A stretch of 64,000 nt of DNA from CSP1-5 sp964558395. Its GTDB lineage: Bacteria; Methylomirabilota; Methylomirabilia; Methylomirabilales; CSP1-5. Below are positions 48,353 through 58,700 of the stretch, in pieces (the first letter of the stretch is position 1; the number at the start of each line of letters is the position of its first letter). The notes beneath the pieces are model-generated. The model was given only the letters and a program-made list of their open reading frames with translations, searched no databases and was not told the origin of the DNA. The position numbers and the translations under genes are program-made. The stretch covers positions 1 through 64,000 of the forward strand of contig CAZLDS010000006.1 in NCBI GenBank assembly GCA_964558395.1, written 5' to 3'.

Positions 48353-49089
48353 GCTTGCAGGGAAAGGTGGCCGTCGTCACTGGAGGATCTCGGGGGATCG
48401 GCCACGCGGTGGCCTCAGCATTGGTCCGAGAGGGGGCGGGTTTAACCCTGTGTGCTCGGGATCGTGTAGCCCTGGAGAAGGTTGCAGCAGAACTTGAATC
48501 CTCAGGGGCTCAGGTTTTGATCGTCAAGGCCGATGTGACACAAACCTCTGAGGTCGAGCGAGTGGTCGAGGCGTGTCTTGACCGGTTTGGGGCGCTCAAT
48601 ATCTTAATCAACAATGCCGGAATCACACGGGACAATTTGTTGCTTCGGATGAAGGACGAAGAGTGGGACGCGGTGTTGGATACGAACCTGAAGGGAGTTT
48701 TTCACTGTACCCGGGCTGCCTTGCGACCCATGTTCAAGCAGCGAGGAGGGCGCATCATCAATCTCACCTCAGTAATAGGAGTCATGGGGAATCTCGGGCA
48801 AGCCAACTATGCGGCCGCGAAGGCCGGAATCATTGGCTTGACCAAGGCGACTGCAAAGGAGGTGGCCTCGCGGGGTATTACCGTCAATACCGTGGCCCCC
48901 GGCTTCGTCGAAACAGATATGACGCACGCTTTGGACCCGGAAATTCAGGAGCGGATACGTTCCCAGATTCCTCTGGGGAGATTCGCAACCCCCGAAGAAG
49001 TGGCGGAACTCGTGGTGTTCCTCGCTTCGGATCGAGCGGCCTACATCACGGGCCAAGTTATCCATATCAATGGGGGCTTATGGATGTGA
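48349..49089 (+). CDS. fabG: 3-oxoacyl-ACP reductase
   Basis: Short-chain dehydrogenase of 246 residues: NADPH motif VTGGSRGIGHAVA, NNAGITRDNLLLRMKDEEWD and the catalytic LTSVIGVMGNLGQANYAAAK (Ser-Tyr-Lys). The C-terminus YITGQVIHINGGLWM is canonical FabG. Reduces 3-ketoacyl-ACP in the elongation cycle. Confidence 0.97.
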   Translation: MSLQGKVAVVTGGSRGIGHAVASALVREGAGLTLCARDRVALEKVAAELESSGAQVLIVKADVTQTSEVERVVEACLDRFGALNILINNAGITRDNLLLRMKDEEWDAVLDTNLKGVFHCTRAALRPMFKQRGGRIINLTSVIGVMGNLGQANYAAAKAGIIGLTKATAKEVASRGITVNTVAPGFVETDMTHALDPEIQERIRSQIPLGRFATPEEVAELVVFLASDRAAYITGQVIHINGGLWM

Positions 49090-49138
49090 CACGCAGCGTG
49101 TGCTCATTTTCACTGGGAGGTGGGAGGTGGGCGAGACG

Positions 49139-49369
49139 GTGGATGTCGAAACGAAGGTAAAGAAGATTATCATTGAACAGCTCGGAGTTGACGAAGGGGA
49201 GGTGACGCCCGATGCTTCCTTCGTCGAGGATCTGGGAGCCGACTCGCTGGATACCGTGGAGTTAATCATGGTTCTGGAGGAGGAGTTCGGCATTGAGATC
49301 CCGGATGAGGATGCGGAGAAGATCGTTCACGTGAAAGATGCTGTTCAATATATCAAGGATCGTATCTGA
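49139..49369 (+). CDS. acpP: Acyl carrier protein
   Basis: From GTG 49139 the protein is 76 residues, MDVETKVKKIIIEQLGVDEG with the phosphopantetheine Ser in LGADSLDTVELIM. GGAGGTG lies nine bases upstream. GTG 49127, which would add four residues and has GGGAGG upstream, is equally possible; the frame to 49070 is not supported. It carries the growing acyl chain between Fab enzymes. Confidence 0.95.
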   Translation: MDVETKVKKIIIEQLGVDEGEVTPDASFVEDLGADSLDTVELIMVLEEEFGIEIPDEDAEKIVHVKDAVQYIKDRI

Positions 49370-49405
49370 GCCTGGGGAAAGGGACCCAGCTCGTAGGGAG
49401 ATCTC

Positions 49406-50644
49406 ATGAGGCGTGTGGTCATAACGGGATTAGGGGTCGTTTCCCCTATCGGTATTGGCGTTGATCTGTTTTGGAAGGCCCTCGTGAGCGGGACCCCGGG
49501 GGCCGCACGGATCACGCGCTATGACCCGACGGGTCACGACTGCCAGATCGCGGCGGAAGTCAAGGGTTTTGATCCCATGTGTTGGATCGACAAGAAAGAA
49601 ATCCGCAAAATGGACACGTTCGTGCAGTACGCTTTGGCAGCCGGCATCCTGGCAGTTGAGGATGCACAATTGAAGGTGACTGATGGGAGGCGGGATCGGG
49701 TTGGAGTTCTCGTGGGGACGGGGATGGGTGGAATCCCAATGCTCGTAGAGCAGCACACAGTGCTCTTGGAAAAGGGGCCGGATCGGGTGAGCCCGTTCTT
49801 CATCCCTGGGATCATTCCGAACATGGCATCCGGACGCATCTCTATGCTCCTCGGCGCCAAAGGTCCGAACTCGTGTGTCTCCACCGCTTGCGCCACGGGG
49901 AATCACGCCATCGGGGATTCGTTTCACATCATTCAGCGGGGAGAAGCGGACATTATGCTGGCCGGAGGAACTGAGGCAGTCATTGCTCCCTTATGTATCG
50001 CCGGTTTTACTAACTGCAAGGCCCTCTCTCTGCGGAACCACGAACCGGAACGGGCCAGTCGCCCCTTCGATAAGGAGCGAGACGGCTTCGTCATGGGTGA
50101 TGGGGCGGCGGTTCTCATCTTAGAGGCGTTGGAGCATGCCCTGGATCGTGGGGCGACGATCTATGCCGAAATGATCGGCTACGGAATGAGTGGCGATGCC
50201 TATCACATCACTGCACCGGCTCCCGAAGGGGAGGGGGCTGCCCAGTCCATGCAGGAAGCGCTTCGAGAGGCCGGCCTCCGCCCGGAGATGGTCGATTACA
50301 TCAATGCACACGGGACCTCTACTCCGTACAATGATGCGAATGAGACGTGGGCCATCAAACGCATCTTTGGCGACCATGCGTATCGTCTGATGGTAAGCTC
50401 CATCAAGTCGATGGTGGGCCATACACTAGGGGCTGCGGGGGCAATCGAGGCAGCGGCTACCGTTTTGTCGCTGAAACATGGTATCGTGCCCCCGACGATC
50501 AACTATGAATATCCCGACCCCGAGTGTGACTTGGACTATGTTCCGAACACGGCGAGGGAGGTCCCGATCCAGATTGCGCTAAACAACTCCTTTGGCTTCG
50601 GGGGAACCAACGCCACGACGGTCTTTCGCCGCTACAGCGGATAG
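49406..50644 (+). CDS. fabF: 3-oxoacyl-ACP synthase II
   Basis: Protein of 412 residues with the Cys-His-His triad in VSTACATGNHAIGD, INAHGTSTPYND and KSMVGHTLGAAGAIE. Elongates acyl-ACP. Last gene of the operon, followed by a T-rich terminator and the converging rib operon. Confidence 0.97.
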   Translation: MRRVVITGLGVVSPIGIGVDLFWKALVSGTPGAARITRYDPTGHDCQIAAEVKGFDPMCWIDKKEIRKMDTFVQYALAAGILAVEDAQLKVTDGRRDRVGVLVGTGMGGIPMLVEQHTVLLEKGPDRVSPFFIPGIIPNMASGRISMLLGAKGPNSCVSTACATGNHAIGDSFHIIQRGEADIMLAGGTEAVIAPLCIAGFTNCKALSLRNHEPERASRPFDKERDGFVMGDGAAVLILEALEHALDRGATIYAEMIGYGMSGDAYHITAPAPEGEGAAQSMQEALREAGLRPEMVDYINAHGTSTPYNDANETWAIKRIFGDHAYRLMVSSIKSMVGHTLGAAGAIEAAATVLSLKHGIVPPTINYEYPDPECDLDYVPNTAREVPIQIALNNSFGFGGTNATTVFRRYSG

Positions 50645-50676
50645 AGATATTGCGCATCCTCTGTCCCACCCGACAT

Positions 50677-50705
50677 CACGCGATCTGCGTGGGTTTTTTC
50701 TTTTT
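50677..50705 (+). terminator. Intrinsic terminator after fabF
   Basis: CACGC (50677-50681), loop GATCT, GCGTG (50687-50691), then GG and TTTTTTCTTTTT. An alternative longer fold pairs CCCAC (50665) with GTGGG (50689). Confidence 0.65.
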
Positions 50706-50766
50706 GATCATCCTTGCGTGACCTTCACTCGCGGAGCTGTTTCTCACGGCGGGGGTACAGGAAAGA

Positions 50767-51198
50767 TTATCGTTCCGCAGGTTCAAAAAGGGGCGGGCGG
50801 GTGATGGTTCGAACCTTATCGAGGATGCCGTTCACGAAGCGACCGGAATCCTCACTCCCGTACTGCTTGGCGATCTCGATCGCCTCGTTGATAATGACCT
50901 TCTCAGGAATCTCCCTATGGAAGAGGAACTCGTACGTCGCTAGCCGAAGGATATTCCGGTCAACGAGGGCGATACGGGTGAAGCGCCAGTGCTCTGTATG
51001 ACGGGTGATGAGGGCGTCAATTTCTTCCCGATGTGCGACCGTTCCCGCCACCAGGTCCTCAGCAAAGGCCTGCACCTCGGGTGGAAGGGGGTGATCCGCC
51101 CAGAACGCGCGGAAGACCTCTTCGAGTTTGCCCGCGTGAAACTCGAGCTGATAGAGAATACTTAAGGCCGCTTCGCGGGCGCGCCGGCGTTTACCCAT
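50767..51198 (-). CDS. nusB: Transcription antitermination factor NusB
   Basis: Protein of 143 residues from ATG 51198 (MGKRRRAREAALSILYQLEF); the longer open frame overlaps ribH in another frame and is rejected. The helical NusB fold ends IINEAIEIAKQYGSEDSGRF and VNGILDKV. With NusE it binds boxA in rRNA leaders. It overlaps the end of ribH by eight bases, the common ribH-nusB coupling. Confidence 0.95.
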   Translation of the reverse strand: MGKRRRAREAALSILYQLEFHAGKLEEVFRAFWADHPLPPEVQAFAEDLVAGTVAHREEIDALITRHTEHWRFTRIALVDRNILRLATYEFLFHREIPEKVIINEAIEIAKQYGSEDSGRFVNGILDKVRTITRPPLFEPAER

Positions 51199-51703
51199 GC
51201 CGCGTCCTTCGGCTGCCTGGATCGTTTCCGTGCTTCTTGTCCAGTTGGGAAAACAGGTGGGCCATTTCGATAGCGGCCAAGGCTGCCTCGAACCCTTTGT
51301 TCCCCAGCTTGGTCCCAGCCCGCTCAATGGCTTGCTCAATCGTCTCAGCCGCCACAACGCCGAAGATCGTTGGGACACCGGTCTTGAGGGCCGTTGCGGC
51401 AACCCCCCTGGCGGCTTCTCCCGCGACGTAGTCGAAGTGAGGGGTTGCCCCCCGGATGACGGTCCCCAAGCAGATCACCGCATCATAGCGGTGACTCGAG
51501 GCCAGCCGGTCCGCGGTTACGGGGATCTCAAAGGCACCCGGCACTTTGACGACCTCGACTTTGTCCGGGTCTGCTCCGTGGCGGATGAGGGCATCCAAGG
51601 CGCCCTCGAGCAGTTTTGTCGTTATGAACTCATTGAAACGGCTGAGGACGATGGCGAACGAAAACCCCTGGGCCGACATGTGTCCTTCGCGATACTGGGG
51701 CAT
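51191..51703 (-). CDS. ribH: 6,7-dimethyl-8-ribityllumazine synthase
   Basis: Protein of 170 residues from ATG 51703, which has GGAGG five bases upstream. Motifs: FAIVLSRFNEFITTKLLEGA, VKVPGAFEIPVTADRLA, LGTVIRGATPHFDYV and GVPTIFGVVAAETIEQAIER. It condenses the pyrimidine and dihydroxybutanone phosphate made by RibD and RibBA. Confidence 0.96.
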   Translation of the reverse strand: MPQYREGHMSAQGFSFAIVLSRFNEFITTKLLEGALDALIRHGADPDKVEVVKVPGAFEIPVTADRLASSHRYDAVICLGTVIRGATPHFDYVAGEAARGVAATALKTGVPTIFGVVAAETIEQAIERAGTKLGNKGFEAALAAIEMAHLFSQLDKKHGNDPGSRRTRHG

Positions 51704-51716
51704 AGTTCCTCCGTCG

Positions 51717-52934
51717 TTACCTGTGCCCCTCGCTGATCCCGTGCAACAGGTGCCCGAGTTTTTCTTGTTTCGTCGCCAAGTAGCCTCGGTTCTCTGGGAG
51801 GGGCTGGATCTCAAGCGGAACACGCCCGACGATTCGGAGCCCGTACCCCTCAAGGCCCACGATTTTTCGAGGATTGTTGGTGAGGAGGCGCATCCTGCTC
51901 AGCCCCAAATCGACGAGGACTTGAGCGCCAATCCCGTAGTCGCGGAGATCGGCCTTGAACCCGAGCTTTTCGTTTGCCTCCACCGTATCATAGCCCTCGT
52001 CCTGCAGTTCGTAGGCCCGGAACTTGTCGACGAGGCCGATGCCCCGTCCCTCCTGCCGCATGTAGAGAAGCACCCCCCTGCCTTCCTCGGCAATTAAAGC
52101 AAGGGCCCGATCCATTTGGAGCCCGCAATCACAGCGGAAGGAACCAAACACGTCACCCGTCAGACACTCGGAATGCACGCGGACCAACACCTCGTCGGCT
52201 GGCGTGATATCCCCAAGGGTGAGGGCTAAGTGCTGGTCGCTGCCAACGCGACTCTGGTAGAGTAACGCCCGGAACGTCCCGTGGCGGGTAGGGATAGTGG
52301 CCTCCGCAACACGGCGGACCAACTTCTCGCGGCGCATCCGGAACGTAATTAAATCCTTGACGGTGATAATGCGAAGATTGTGGCGCCTCGCAAACTCGAC
52401 GAGCTGGGGAACCCGGGCCATACGCCCGTCCTCGTCCATAACCTCGCAGATCACCCCGGCCGGGTATAGACCCGCAAGGCGGCTGAGGTCGAGGGCTGCT
52501 TCGGTCTGGCCCGCCCGGGCGAGGGTCCCGCCTTCCTTGGCTCGGAGCGGAAAGATGTGGCCGGGACGCATGAGGTCTTCCGGTTTCGTCTTGGGGTCCA
52601 CAAGCGCTTGAATGGTTGTAGCCCGGTCTTGGGTCGATATGCCGGTCGTGACCCCGTGTCGTGCCTCGACCGAAACGCAGAAGGCGGTCTCATATGGGGA
52701 GGTGTTCTCTGAAACCATCATGGGTATTTGGAGCGCATCGCACCGCTGGCCTGGCAGGGAGACGCAGATGAGCCCTCGCCCGTGCTTCGCCATAAAGTTG
52801 ACGGCCTCTGGCGTCACGCGCTCGGCGGCCATGGTCAGATCGCCCTCGTTTTCTCGGTCCTCGTCATCGACGACGATAAGCATCCTTCCGTCTCGGATTT
52901 CCTTGATGGCATCTTCGATGCTTTCGAAGGGCAT
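51717..52934 (-). CDS. ribBA: Bifunctional DHBP synthase / GTP cyclohydrolase II
   Basis: Protein of 405 residues. The RibB half (about 1-200) has DDEDRENEGDLTMAAE and GHIFPLRAKEGG. The RibA half (about 205-405) has the zinc Cys set in VHSECLTGDVFGSFRCDCG, then MRQEGRGIGLVDKFRAYELQ and LTNNPRKIVGLEGYGL. It provides both precursors of lumazine. Confidence 0.96.
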   Translation of the reverse strand: MPFESIEDAIKEIRDGRMLIVVDDEDRENEGDLTMAAERVTPEAVNFMAKHGRGLICVSLPGQRCDALQIPMMVSENTSPYETAFCVSVEARHGVTTGISTQDRATTIQALVDPKTKPEDLMRPGHIFPLRAKEGGTLARAGQTEAALDLSRLAGLYPAGVICEVMDEDGRMARVPQLVEFARRHNLRIITVKDLITFRMRREKLVRRVAEATIPTRHGTFRALLYQSRVGSDQHLALTLGDITPADEVLVRVHSECLTGDVFGSFRCDCGLQMDRALALIAEEGRGVLLYMRQEGRGIGLVDKFRAYELQDEGYDTVEANEKLGFKADLRDYGIGAQVLVDLGLSRMRLLTNNPRKIVGLEGYGLRIVGRVPLEIQPLPENRGYLATKQEKLGHLLHGISEGHR

Positions 52935-52966
52935 TACGCCTCCTGCCTCTTGTCGTTATCCTCTGG

Positions 52967-53614
52967 TTAGGCGAACCCTTGCTCGTGGAGGAGTTCGCCT
53001 GTGAGGGGCTTGGTGCCGCGCGTCCTTTGCTCGCCAAGGAGTCGTTCGAGATAGCGGCTCAAGAGATCCACTTCTAGATTCACGAAACTGCCGTGCCCTT
53101 TCCAGCCTAGCGTGGTACTCGCCAGGGTGTGGGGTATGAGGCAGACGGAAAAGGCTTCCTTTGAGACGTCGACGAGGGTGAGACTGACCCCGTCGACGGC
53201 GATGGAGCCCTTGGGTACCATGTGGTTTGCCAGAAAAACGGGAAAGTCGATCCACATCTCTGTAGAGTTCCCTGTAGATTCGAGTCCGATAATCCGGCCT
53301 ACGCCGTCCACATGCCCGGTGACAAAATGTCCCCCAAAGCGATCACCAACTTTCAGTGGGCGCTCCAGATTGACTCGCGCCTGAGGTTTCAGGTTGCCGA
53401 GCGTGGTTCGCTGGAGAGTCTCGGCGGACAGGTCGGTGGTGAAGGTTGTTGCGTTCCCGTGGACAACCGTGAGACAGACCCCATCAACAGCAATGCTCTG
53501 TCCAATGCTCAGATCTGACATATGAGTCCCCCCCTGGATGGCCAACTGGGCACCCCCTTGACCTCGCGTCAGGGTGAGGACGGCTCCCTGCTCTTCAACA
53601 ATACCAGTAAACAT
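52967..53614 (-). CDS. ribE: Riboflavin synthase alpha chain
   Basis: Protein of 215 residues with the invariant start MFTGIVEEQG and two lumazine-binding repeats (about 1-97 and 98-195; VDGVCLTVV and VDGVSLTLV). Dismutates lumazine to riboflavin. Four bases separate it from ribD. Confidence 0.96.
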   Translation of the reverse strand: MFTGIVEEQGAVLTLTRGQGGAQLAIQGGTHMSDLSIGQSIAVDGVCLTVVHGNATTFTTDLSAETLQRTTLGNLKPQARVNLERPLKVGDRFGGHFVTGHVDGVGRIIGLESTGNSTEMWIDFPVFLANHMVPKGSIAVDGVSLTLVDVSKEAFSVCLIPHTLASTTLGWKGHGSFVNLEVDLLSRYLERLLGEQRTRGTKPLTGELLHEQGFA

Positions 53615-53618
53615 CTCC

Positions 53619-54752
53619 TTAGGCGTCTCCCGATGGCGTCCAGGGGCTGACAGGCTCAGTCACGTACCCTTCGAGCAAAAGGTCATCGCCGATGTCCTCG
53701 ACCTTGAGTTGCTTAACGTGGAGTGCTTCTATGAGCTTTTCCACACCCTCCCCCTGGAGGAGCGTTGGGGCCTTCTTTCCTCCGATCAGGATGGGGGCGA
53801 ACATCAGGACGAGCTTGTCCACAATGCCCGCCTGGAGCGCGGCCGTTGCCAATCTTCCTCCTCCTTCAATCATGACGGAGGTGATCGCGCGGCGCCCTAG
53901 CTCGCGGATCAGATGGGGGAGAGAAACCCCGCCTGCACCTTCGGGAAGCACGATCACATCGGTTACCCGCTCTCGGAGTTGTCGGAGCCGAGCCTGAGAG
54001 ACCCGCGGTCCGACGGCGACGAGCGGCGACTGGGACCCGCTCCGTAAGAGCCGTGCGCTCGCCGGAAGCCGGCCCCGTGTGTCCACCACCACGCGCAACG
54101 GGTCACGGGCCTCCGTTCCGCGCAAGCGGGTGGTGAGCATGGGGTCATCTTTCAGGACCGTTCCGATGCCGACCATAACCGCGTCTAATGAATCGCGCAT
54201 CTCGTGGACCCGGTGCCGGGCCAGATCGCCCGTAATCCATTGTGAATCGCCGGTCCGCGTAGCCAACTTGCCGTCCAGACTTAAAGCAGCCTTGAGGAGG
54301 ACGTAGGGTTCTCCGGTTCGAATATACTTAAAATAGGGCTCGTTCAGCCGAACCACCTCCTCTTCAAGGAGGCCTACCTCGACGGCAATCCCCGCCTTCC
54401 GGAGGCGGTGCACCCCCCTCCCTGCCACGACCGGATTAGGGTCGTACGCGGCGACGACCACCTTGCTGATTCCGGCCTCGATAAGTGCATCCACACACGG
54501 AGGGGTTCTCCCATAATGCACACATGGCTCGAGGGTGACGTAACAGGCGGCTCCCGGTGCTGATCCCCCTGCCGCTTTGAGAGCGACTACTTCGGCATGA
54601 TCCCCGCCTGCAGACGCGTGATATCCTTCGCCAACGACCGTTCCTTGCTGAGCGAGTACGGCTCCCACCAGCGGGTTCGGGCTGGTCCGCCCCCTGCCTT
54701 GAGCGGCGAGATGTAAGGCCCGCTCCATGTATGTCCGGTCGCCCTCGATCAT
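53619..54752 (-). CDS. ribD: Bifunctional pyrimidine deaminase/reductase RibD
   Basis: Protein of 377 residues. The deaminase part (about 1-145) has the zinc ligands in GGDHAEVVAL and EPCVHYGRTPPC. The reductase part (about 150-365) has KAALSLDGKLATRTGDSQWI and IEGGGRLATAAL. First gene of ribD-ribE-ribBA-ribH-nusB. No FMN riboswitch was seen in its leader. Confidence 0.96.
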   Translation of the reverse strand: MIEGDRTYMERALHLAAQGRGRTSPNPLVGAVLAQQGTVVGEGYHASAGGDHAEVVALKAAGGSAPGAACYVTLEPCVHYGRTPPCVDALIEAGISKVVVAAYDPNPVVAGRGVHRLRKAGIAVEVGLLEEEVVRLNEPYFKYIRTGEPYVLLKAALSLDGKLATRTGDSQWITGDLARHRVHEMRDSLDAVMVGIGTVLKDDPMLTTRLRGTEARDPLRVVVDTRGRLPASARLLRSGSQSPLVAVGPRVSQARLRQLRERVTDVIVLPEGAGGVSLPHLIRELGRRAITSVMIEGGGRLATAALQAGIVDKLVLMFAPILIGGKKAPTLLQGEGVEKLIEALHVKQLKVEDIGDDLLLEGYVTEPVSPWTPSGDA

Positions 54753-54796
54753 CCTGTTGCTCCGTTGGAGCCTTATTTCTCAATAACTTTCCGCCC

Positions 54797-54825
54797 AAGC
54801 TATCACCCGGACTGAAAGGTGTCAA
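54797..54825 (-). promoter_or_regulatory. Sigma-70 promoter of the rib operon
   Basis: On the minus strand, TTGACA (54825-54820), 17-base spacer ending TGA, TAGCTT (54802-54797). The leader to ribD is about 37 bases, too short for an FMN riboswitch. Confidence 0.6.
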
Positions 54826-54859
54826 GGTCAATTGGTGTCATGAGAGGCCTTGGCAGGCG

Positions 54860-55765
54860 TCAGACTTCTCTCGTGAAAAGGGCCGCGGCGAATGCCGCGG
54901 CGGAAAAGGACTGAAGATCCCCAATGCCTTCCCCCAGCCCCACGTACCGCACTGGAAGTTGGAGTTCAGCCACAATCCCCACGACGGAGCCCCCCTTGGC
55001 CGTTCCGTCGAGTTTCGTGATGATCAGCCCAGAAATTCCGATGGCTTCATGGAACTCTCGCGCCTGCAGCGCCGCGTTGAGACCGGTCGTCCCGTCCAGG
55101 ATCAGGAGGGTTTCGTGGGGGGCACCCGGAATGTTGCGCCCTACCACGCGGCGGATTTTCTTCAGCTCCTCCATTAGATTTTTTTTCGTGTGCAGGCGAC
55201 CCGCCGTGTCGATGAAGACGAGATCTACCTCCCGAGCCTGTGCCGCCTGGAGTGCATCGAAGACCACCGCAGCCGGATCACCCCCTTGCTGATGCGCGAT
55301 GACCTCTGCTCCCGCTCTTTGCCCCCAGACCTGGAGCTGTTCGATGGCGGCGGCCCGAAACGTGTCGGCAGCGGCGAGGAGGACCCGTTTCCTCTGGCGG
55401 GTTGCTCGAAAGGCGAGCTTGCCGATGGTGGTCGTCTTCCCGACCCCGTTTGCCCCGAGGACCAAAGCCACGTGGGGACGTACCTCCGGAATGGTTTCCT
55501 GGGGACCGGAAAGGATGGCGGTGATTTGGCGTTTGAGGGCCTCCAGAACCTTCTCGGGCTCACTTCCTCCGGGAGAGAGGGCATCTAAGAGCAGGCGGGT
55601 GGTCGGCATTCCCACGTCAGCGGTAATCAGGATCTCCTCCAGTTCCTCGCGGAGATTCGCGTCCACGCGGGGGCGGGTCAGGAGCCGCGTTATCCGGTCG
55701 AAAAATGTCTCTCGAGTCTTCTGGAGCCCGGTGCCGAGAAGAGAGAAGGGGATGGGGTCTACCAT
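54860..55765 (-). CDS. ftsY: Signal recognition particle receptor FtsY
   Basis: Protein of 301 residues consisting of the NG domains only: P-loop LGANGVGKTTTIGKLA, DTFRAAAIEQL, DTAGRLHTKKNLMEEL and TKLDGTAKGG, ending GVGEGIGDLQ-like GLGEGIGDLQSF. The acidic A domain of E. coli FtsY is absent, as in many bacteria. It lies 21 bases downstream of smc and is probably co-transcribed. Confidence 0.96.
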   Translation of the reverse strand: MVDPIPFSLLGTGLQKTRETFFDRITRLLTRPRVDANLREELEEILITADVGMPTTRLLLDALSPGGSEPEKVLEALKRQITAILSGPQETIPEVRPHVALVLGANGVGKTTTIGKLAFRATRQRKRVLLAAADTFRAAAIEQLQVWGQRAGAEVIAHQQGGDPAAVVFDALQAAQAREVDLVFIDTAGRLHTKKNLMEELKKIRRVVGRNIPGAPHETLLILDGTTGLNAALQAREFHEAIGISGLIITKLDGTAKGGSVVGIVAELQLPVRYVGLGEGIGDLQSFSAAAFAAALFTREV

Positions 55766-55786
55766 CGTCCGATTGCGCAGTCGCGA

Positions 55787-58700
55787 TCAGGAAGCGGTTG
55801 TGGTGGCCGCTTGCTCTACCTGTTGGCCGAACCGAACCGAGATCATACGCGAGACGCCCGGCTCCTCCATCGTGACTCCGTAGAGCAGATCGGCCATTTC
55901 GATGGTCCGAGGATGGTGCGTGACCAGAATGAACTGGGAGGTGGTGGCGAGCTCGCGGAGCAAAGAGGAAAAACGATCGACGTTGATATCGTCCAGGGCC
56001 GCATCGACCTCGTCGAGTACGACAAACGGGCTCGGTCTTGTGGCCCACAGCGCCATGAGGAGTGAGATGGCCCCGAGAGTTTTCTCACCGCCGGAGAGGA
56101 GTGACAGCGTGGTGGTCCGCTTTCCCGGAATCCGCACGCGGATCTCGACTCCGGGCTCTTCGGTGTCTCCTCCCTCGGTCGGCACAAGCTCTGCCTCACC
56201 GCCACCAAAGAGGCGCTGCCAAAAGCGGTTCAACTGCTCGTTGACGGCAGTGAGGGTTTCAGCGAAGAGGGTTTTGATCGTCCGGTTGATCTCGGCAATT
56301 GTGGCCCTCAGCGAGGTGACAGAAGCCTTGAGATCTTCCGCCTGATCCGTCAGGAAGCGATACCGCTCCGAGAGGGCTTCGTACTCCTCGAGCGCCGCCA
56401 TATTGATCGGACCCATCGTTGCGATCTTTTGGCGAATCTCTTCGCTTTCGTGCGCGAGCACCTCGGGGGCCTGGGAGGGATCTTCCCCGTCCAGCGCCTC
56501 CGGGAGTCTGTCGCTGTCGGGAAACTCCTCCTGCAACCGCTTCTGCAGTAACGCACGTTCTGTGTTGAGCGTGGCCTGCCTCGTGGTGGCCGAAGCCTGC
56601 TGCTGCTGAATGTCGGTGAGCTCTTTTCTGCTCGCCTTGAGAGCCTCCTCTCGGGCGAGGACGCTTTGCCGGAGGTCATCCCGCTCTCGGTGAAGTTTCT
56701 GGACCGCCTGGGCCTCCTGGGTCTCTTGCTGACTTATGGCTCCAAGGGAGTCGTGGAGACCAGCGATCTCTTGGTTGAGCTTCGCTTCTCGGGAGCGTCC
56801 CTCTGCTGTCTCCTGGCGAATCTCCGCCTCGCGGATGCGCTCTCTCGCTCTATCAGCCTCTAGGCGCTCTATGGAGCGCGTTAAGGCCTCCCTTCGTTCC
56901 TGGAGGGAGGTCGATCGGATCCGGAGCTCCGCGACTTCTCCGTGAAGCTCCTGCTGCCGGGCCCGGAGCAGGCTCACCTGGCGGTCACACCCGGCGGCCT
57001 CTTCCCTGAGGGTATCCTCCTCCCGACCCCATATCTCCACGTCGCTCTGCGCGCTCTTGAGCGCCACCCCTAGTTCGTCGAGTTCCTGTTCGACGCGCGC
57101 CCGCTCAGCGGTGAGGAATGTGACATGGGTGCCGATCCGGGAGGCCACGGTGTGTACCTCGGCGAGAGAACGCTCGATCTCATGGCAAGCCGCTTCTGTC
57201 TCCTTGAGGGTATGCTCTTGCACGGTTAAGGCCTGTCGACGGTCGGCGAGTATCTCCTGAAGTCTCTCCCATTCGGTGTCGACCTCCTGAAGCTGTTCGG
57301 TTGTCCGAGCAATGACCTGAGGAAACTCCTCAAGTTCCCTCCGTCGACTCAGCAAGCTGAGAGAGGTGGTATTTCCCCCTTGGATGGGGCCGCGGGAGCT
57401 AAGGACGGTGCCAGAGGCAGTGGCCACGCGGATCGGAGACGGGATCCGCTCAAGGAGGACCAGGGCGGTCGGGAGATCTTGGACGATCAGGGCATCCTCC
57501 AAGAGGGCATGAAGCAACGGTTGGAGGTCCTTGGGTGCCTTCACAAGTCGCACAGCTGGACCGACGATCCGCTCGGCGACCTTGGGGTCGAGCGAGGCTT
57601 GCACCGCGTGCAACGCCTCATCAAGCGAAGATACCTTTCGATCTCCGGCAAGCCATGCCCGCTTGCGAGGCAGCAGGGTGGCCCATCCAGTCCCGCCCTG
57701 CTCTAGACAGTGGATCAGGGAAAGAGCATCGGCGGCGGTCGGGGTGAGAAGTCCCTGCTGGAGGTCGCCAAGAAGGGCTTCGACTGCCTTCTCCCAGGTC
57801 GCCTCAACCCGAATCAGGCTAGAGAGAGGACCTTCGATTGCCTGACAGGCTGCCACCCCAGCCGCCTTGCCGTTGAGAAGGAACTGCTGCCCTTCATTGA
57901 GGCCTGCCAGACTTGCCTCGAGTTCTCGCAGGGAGTCAAGACGACTCTCGAGCCCACTCAGTTCTGCACGCAGCGCCGTTCGCCGGTCGGCCAGCGTTTC
58001 TTGGCGGCCCTGCAGCGCGGTGAGTTCCTCAGCGATGGTGTCCCGTTCCTCGTCGAGATTCTTCATCTTGAATTGCAGTTCTTGTAAGCGGTCCGTCAGT
58101 TCCCGTCCGCGGGTTCCGACGGCTTCCGATTCTGTCCAGGACGCGGTGAGCTGGCGATTGAGGGTCTCCCGCTCTTGCTCAAGGAGCCGATGTCGTTCCA
58201 TCAGAGAGGCCACCTCATTCCGGCGGCTTACCAGTCGCTCGGTGAGGCCCAGGATCTCTTGCTTCTGTTGCTGAAGGAGTTCCTCACTTTGCCGGAGTTC
58301 CCCCTCCAGGCTTATCACAGCTTCATTGGCGTCCCGAAGCCGCCGGGAGACCTCAGCGAGTTCCTCACCGGTCAGATCCCGCATCTTCGTATCGGCGTCG
58401 CAGTCTTGCTGGAGGCGATCGAGCCGGTCCGCGGTTACGGTCAGCTCTTGTTCTTGTTCTTCATTACGCCGCCGCAGGTCGTGGAGCTGGCTCTCCCGAG
58501 AGCGCACCTCGGTCTCCTCACGCTCCCGTTGGCTTCGCAACGTATACAGAAGCTCTTGGGCCGCCGTGATCCGTTTCTCCAGGTCCAGGTCCTGAAGGCG
58601 GCCGGTCTCCAAGGCAGTTTCTTCTTTTGAAACACGGAGCTGGCAGATTTCGTAAGCCTCCGTGATTTGCCTTGCCTGGTCGGTGACTCGATGGAGTTCC

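Noticed and set aside
50807..50816. GGTTCGAACC, resembling a tRNA T-arm core
   Set aside because: Within nusB coding sequence with no cloverleaf partners around it.
54753..54859. Possible FMN riboswitch upstream of ribD
   Set aside because: Leader too short and none of the conserved FMN-aptamer blocks are visible; a simple promoter explains the region.
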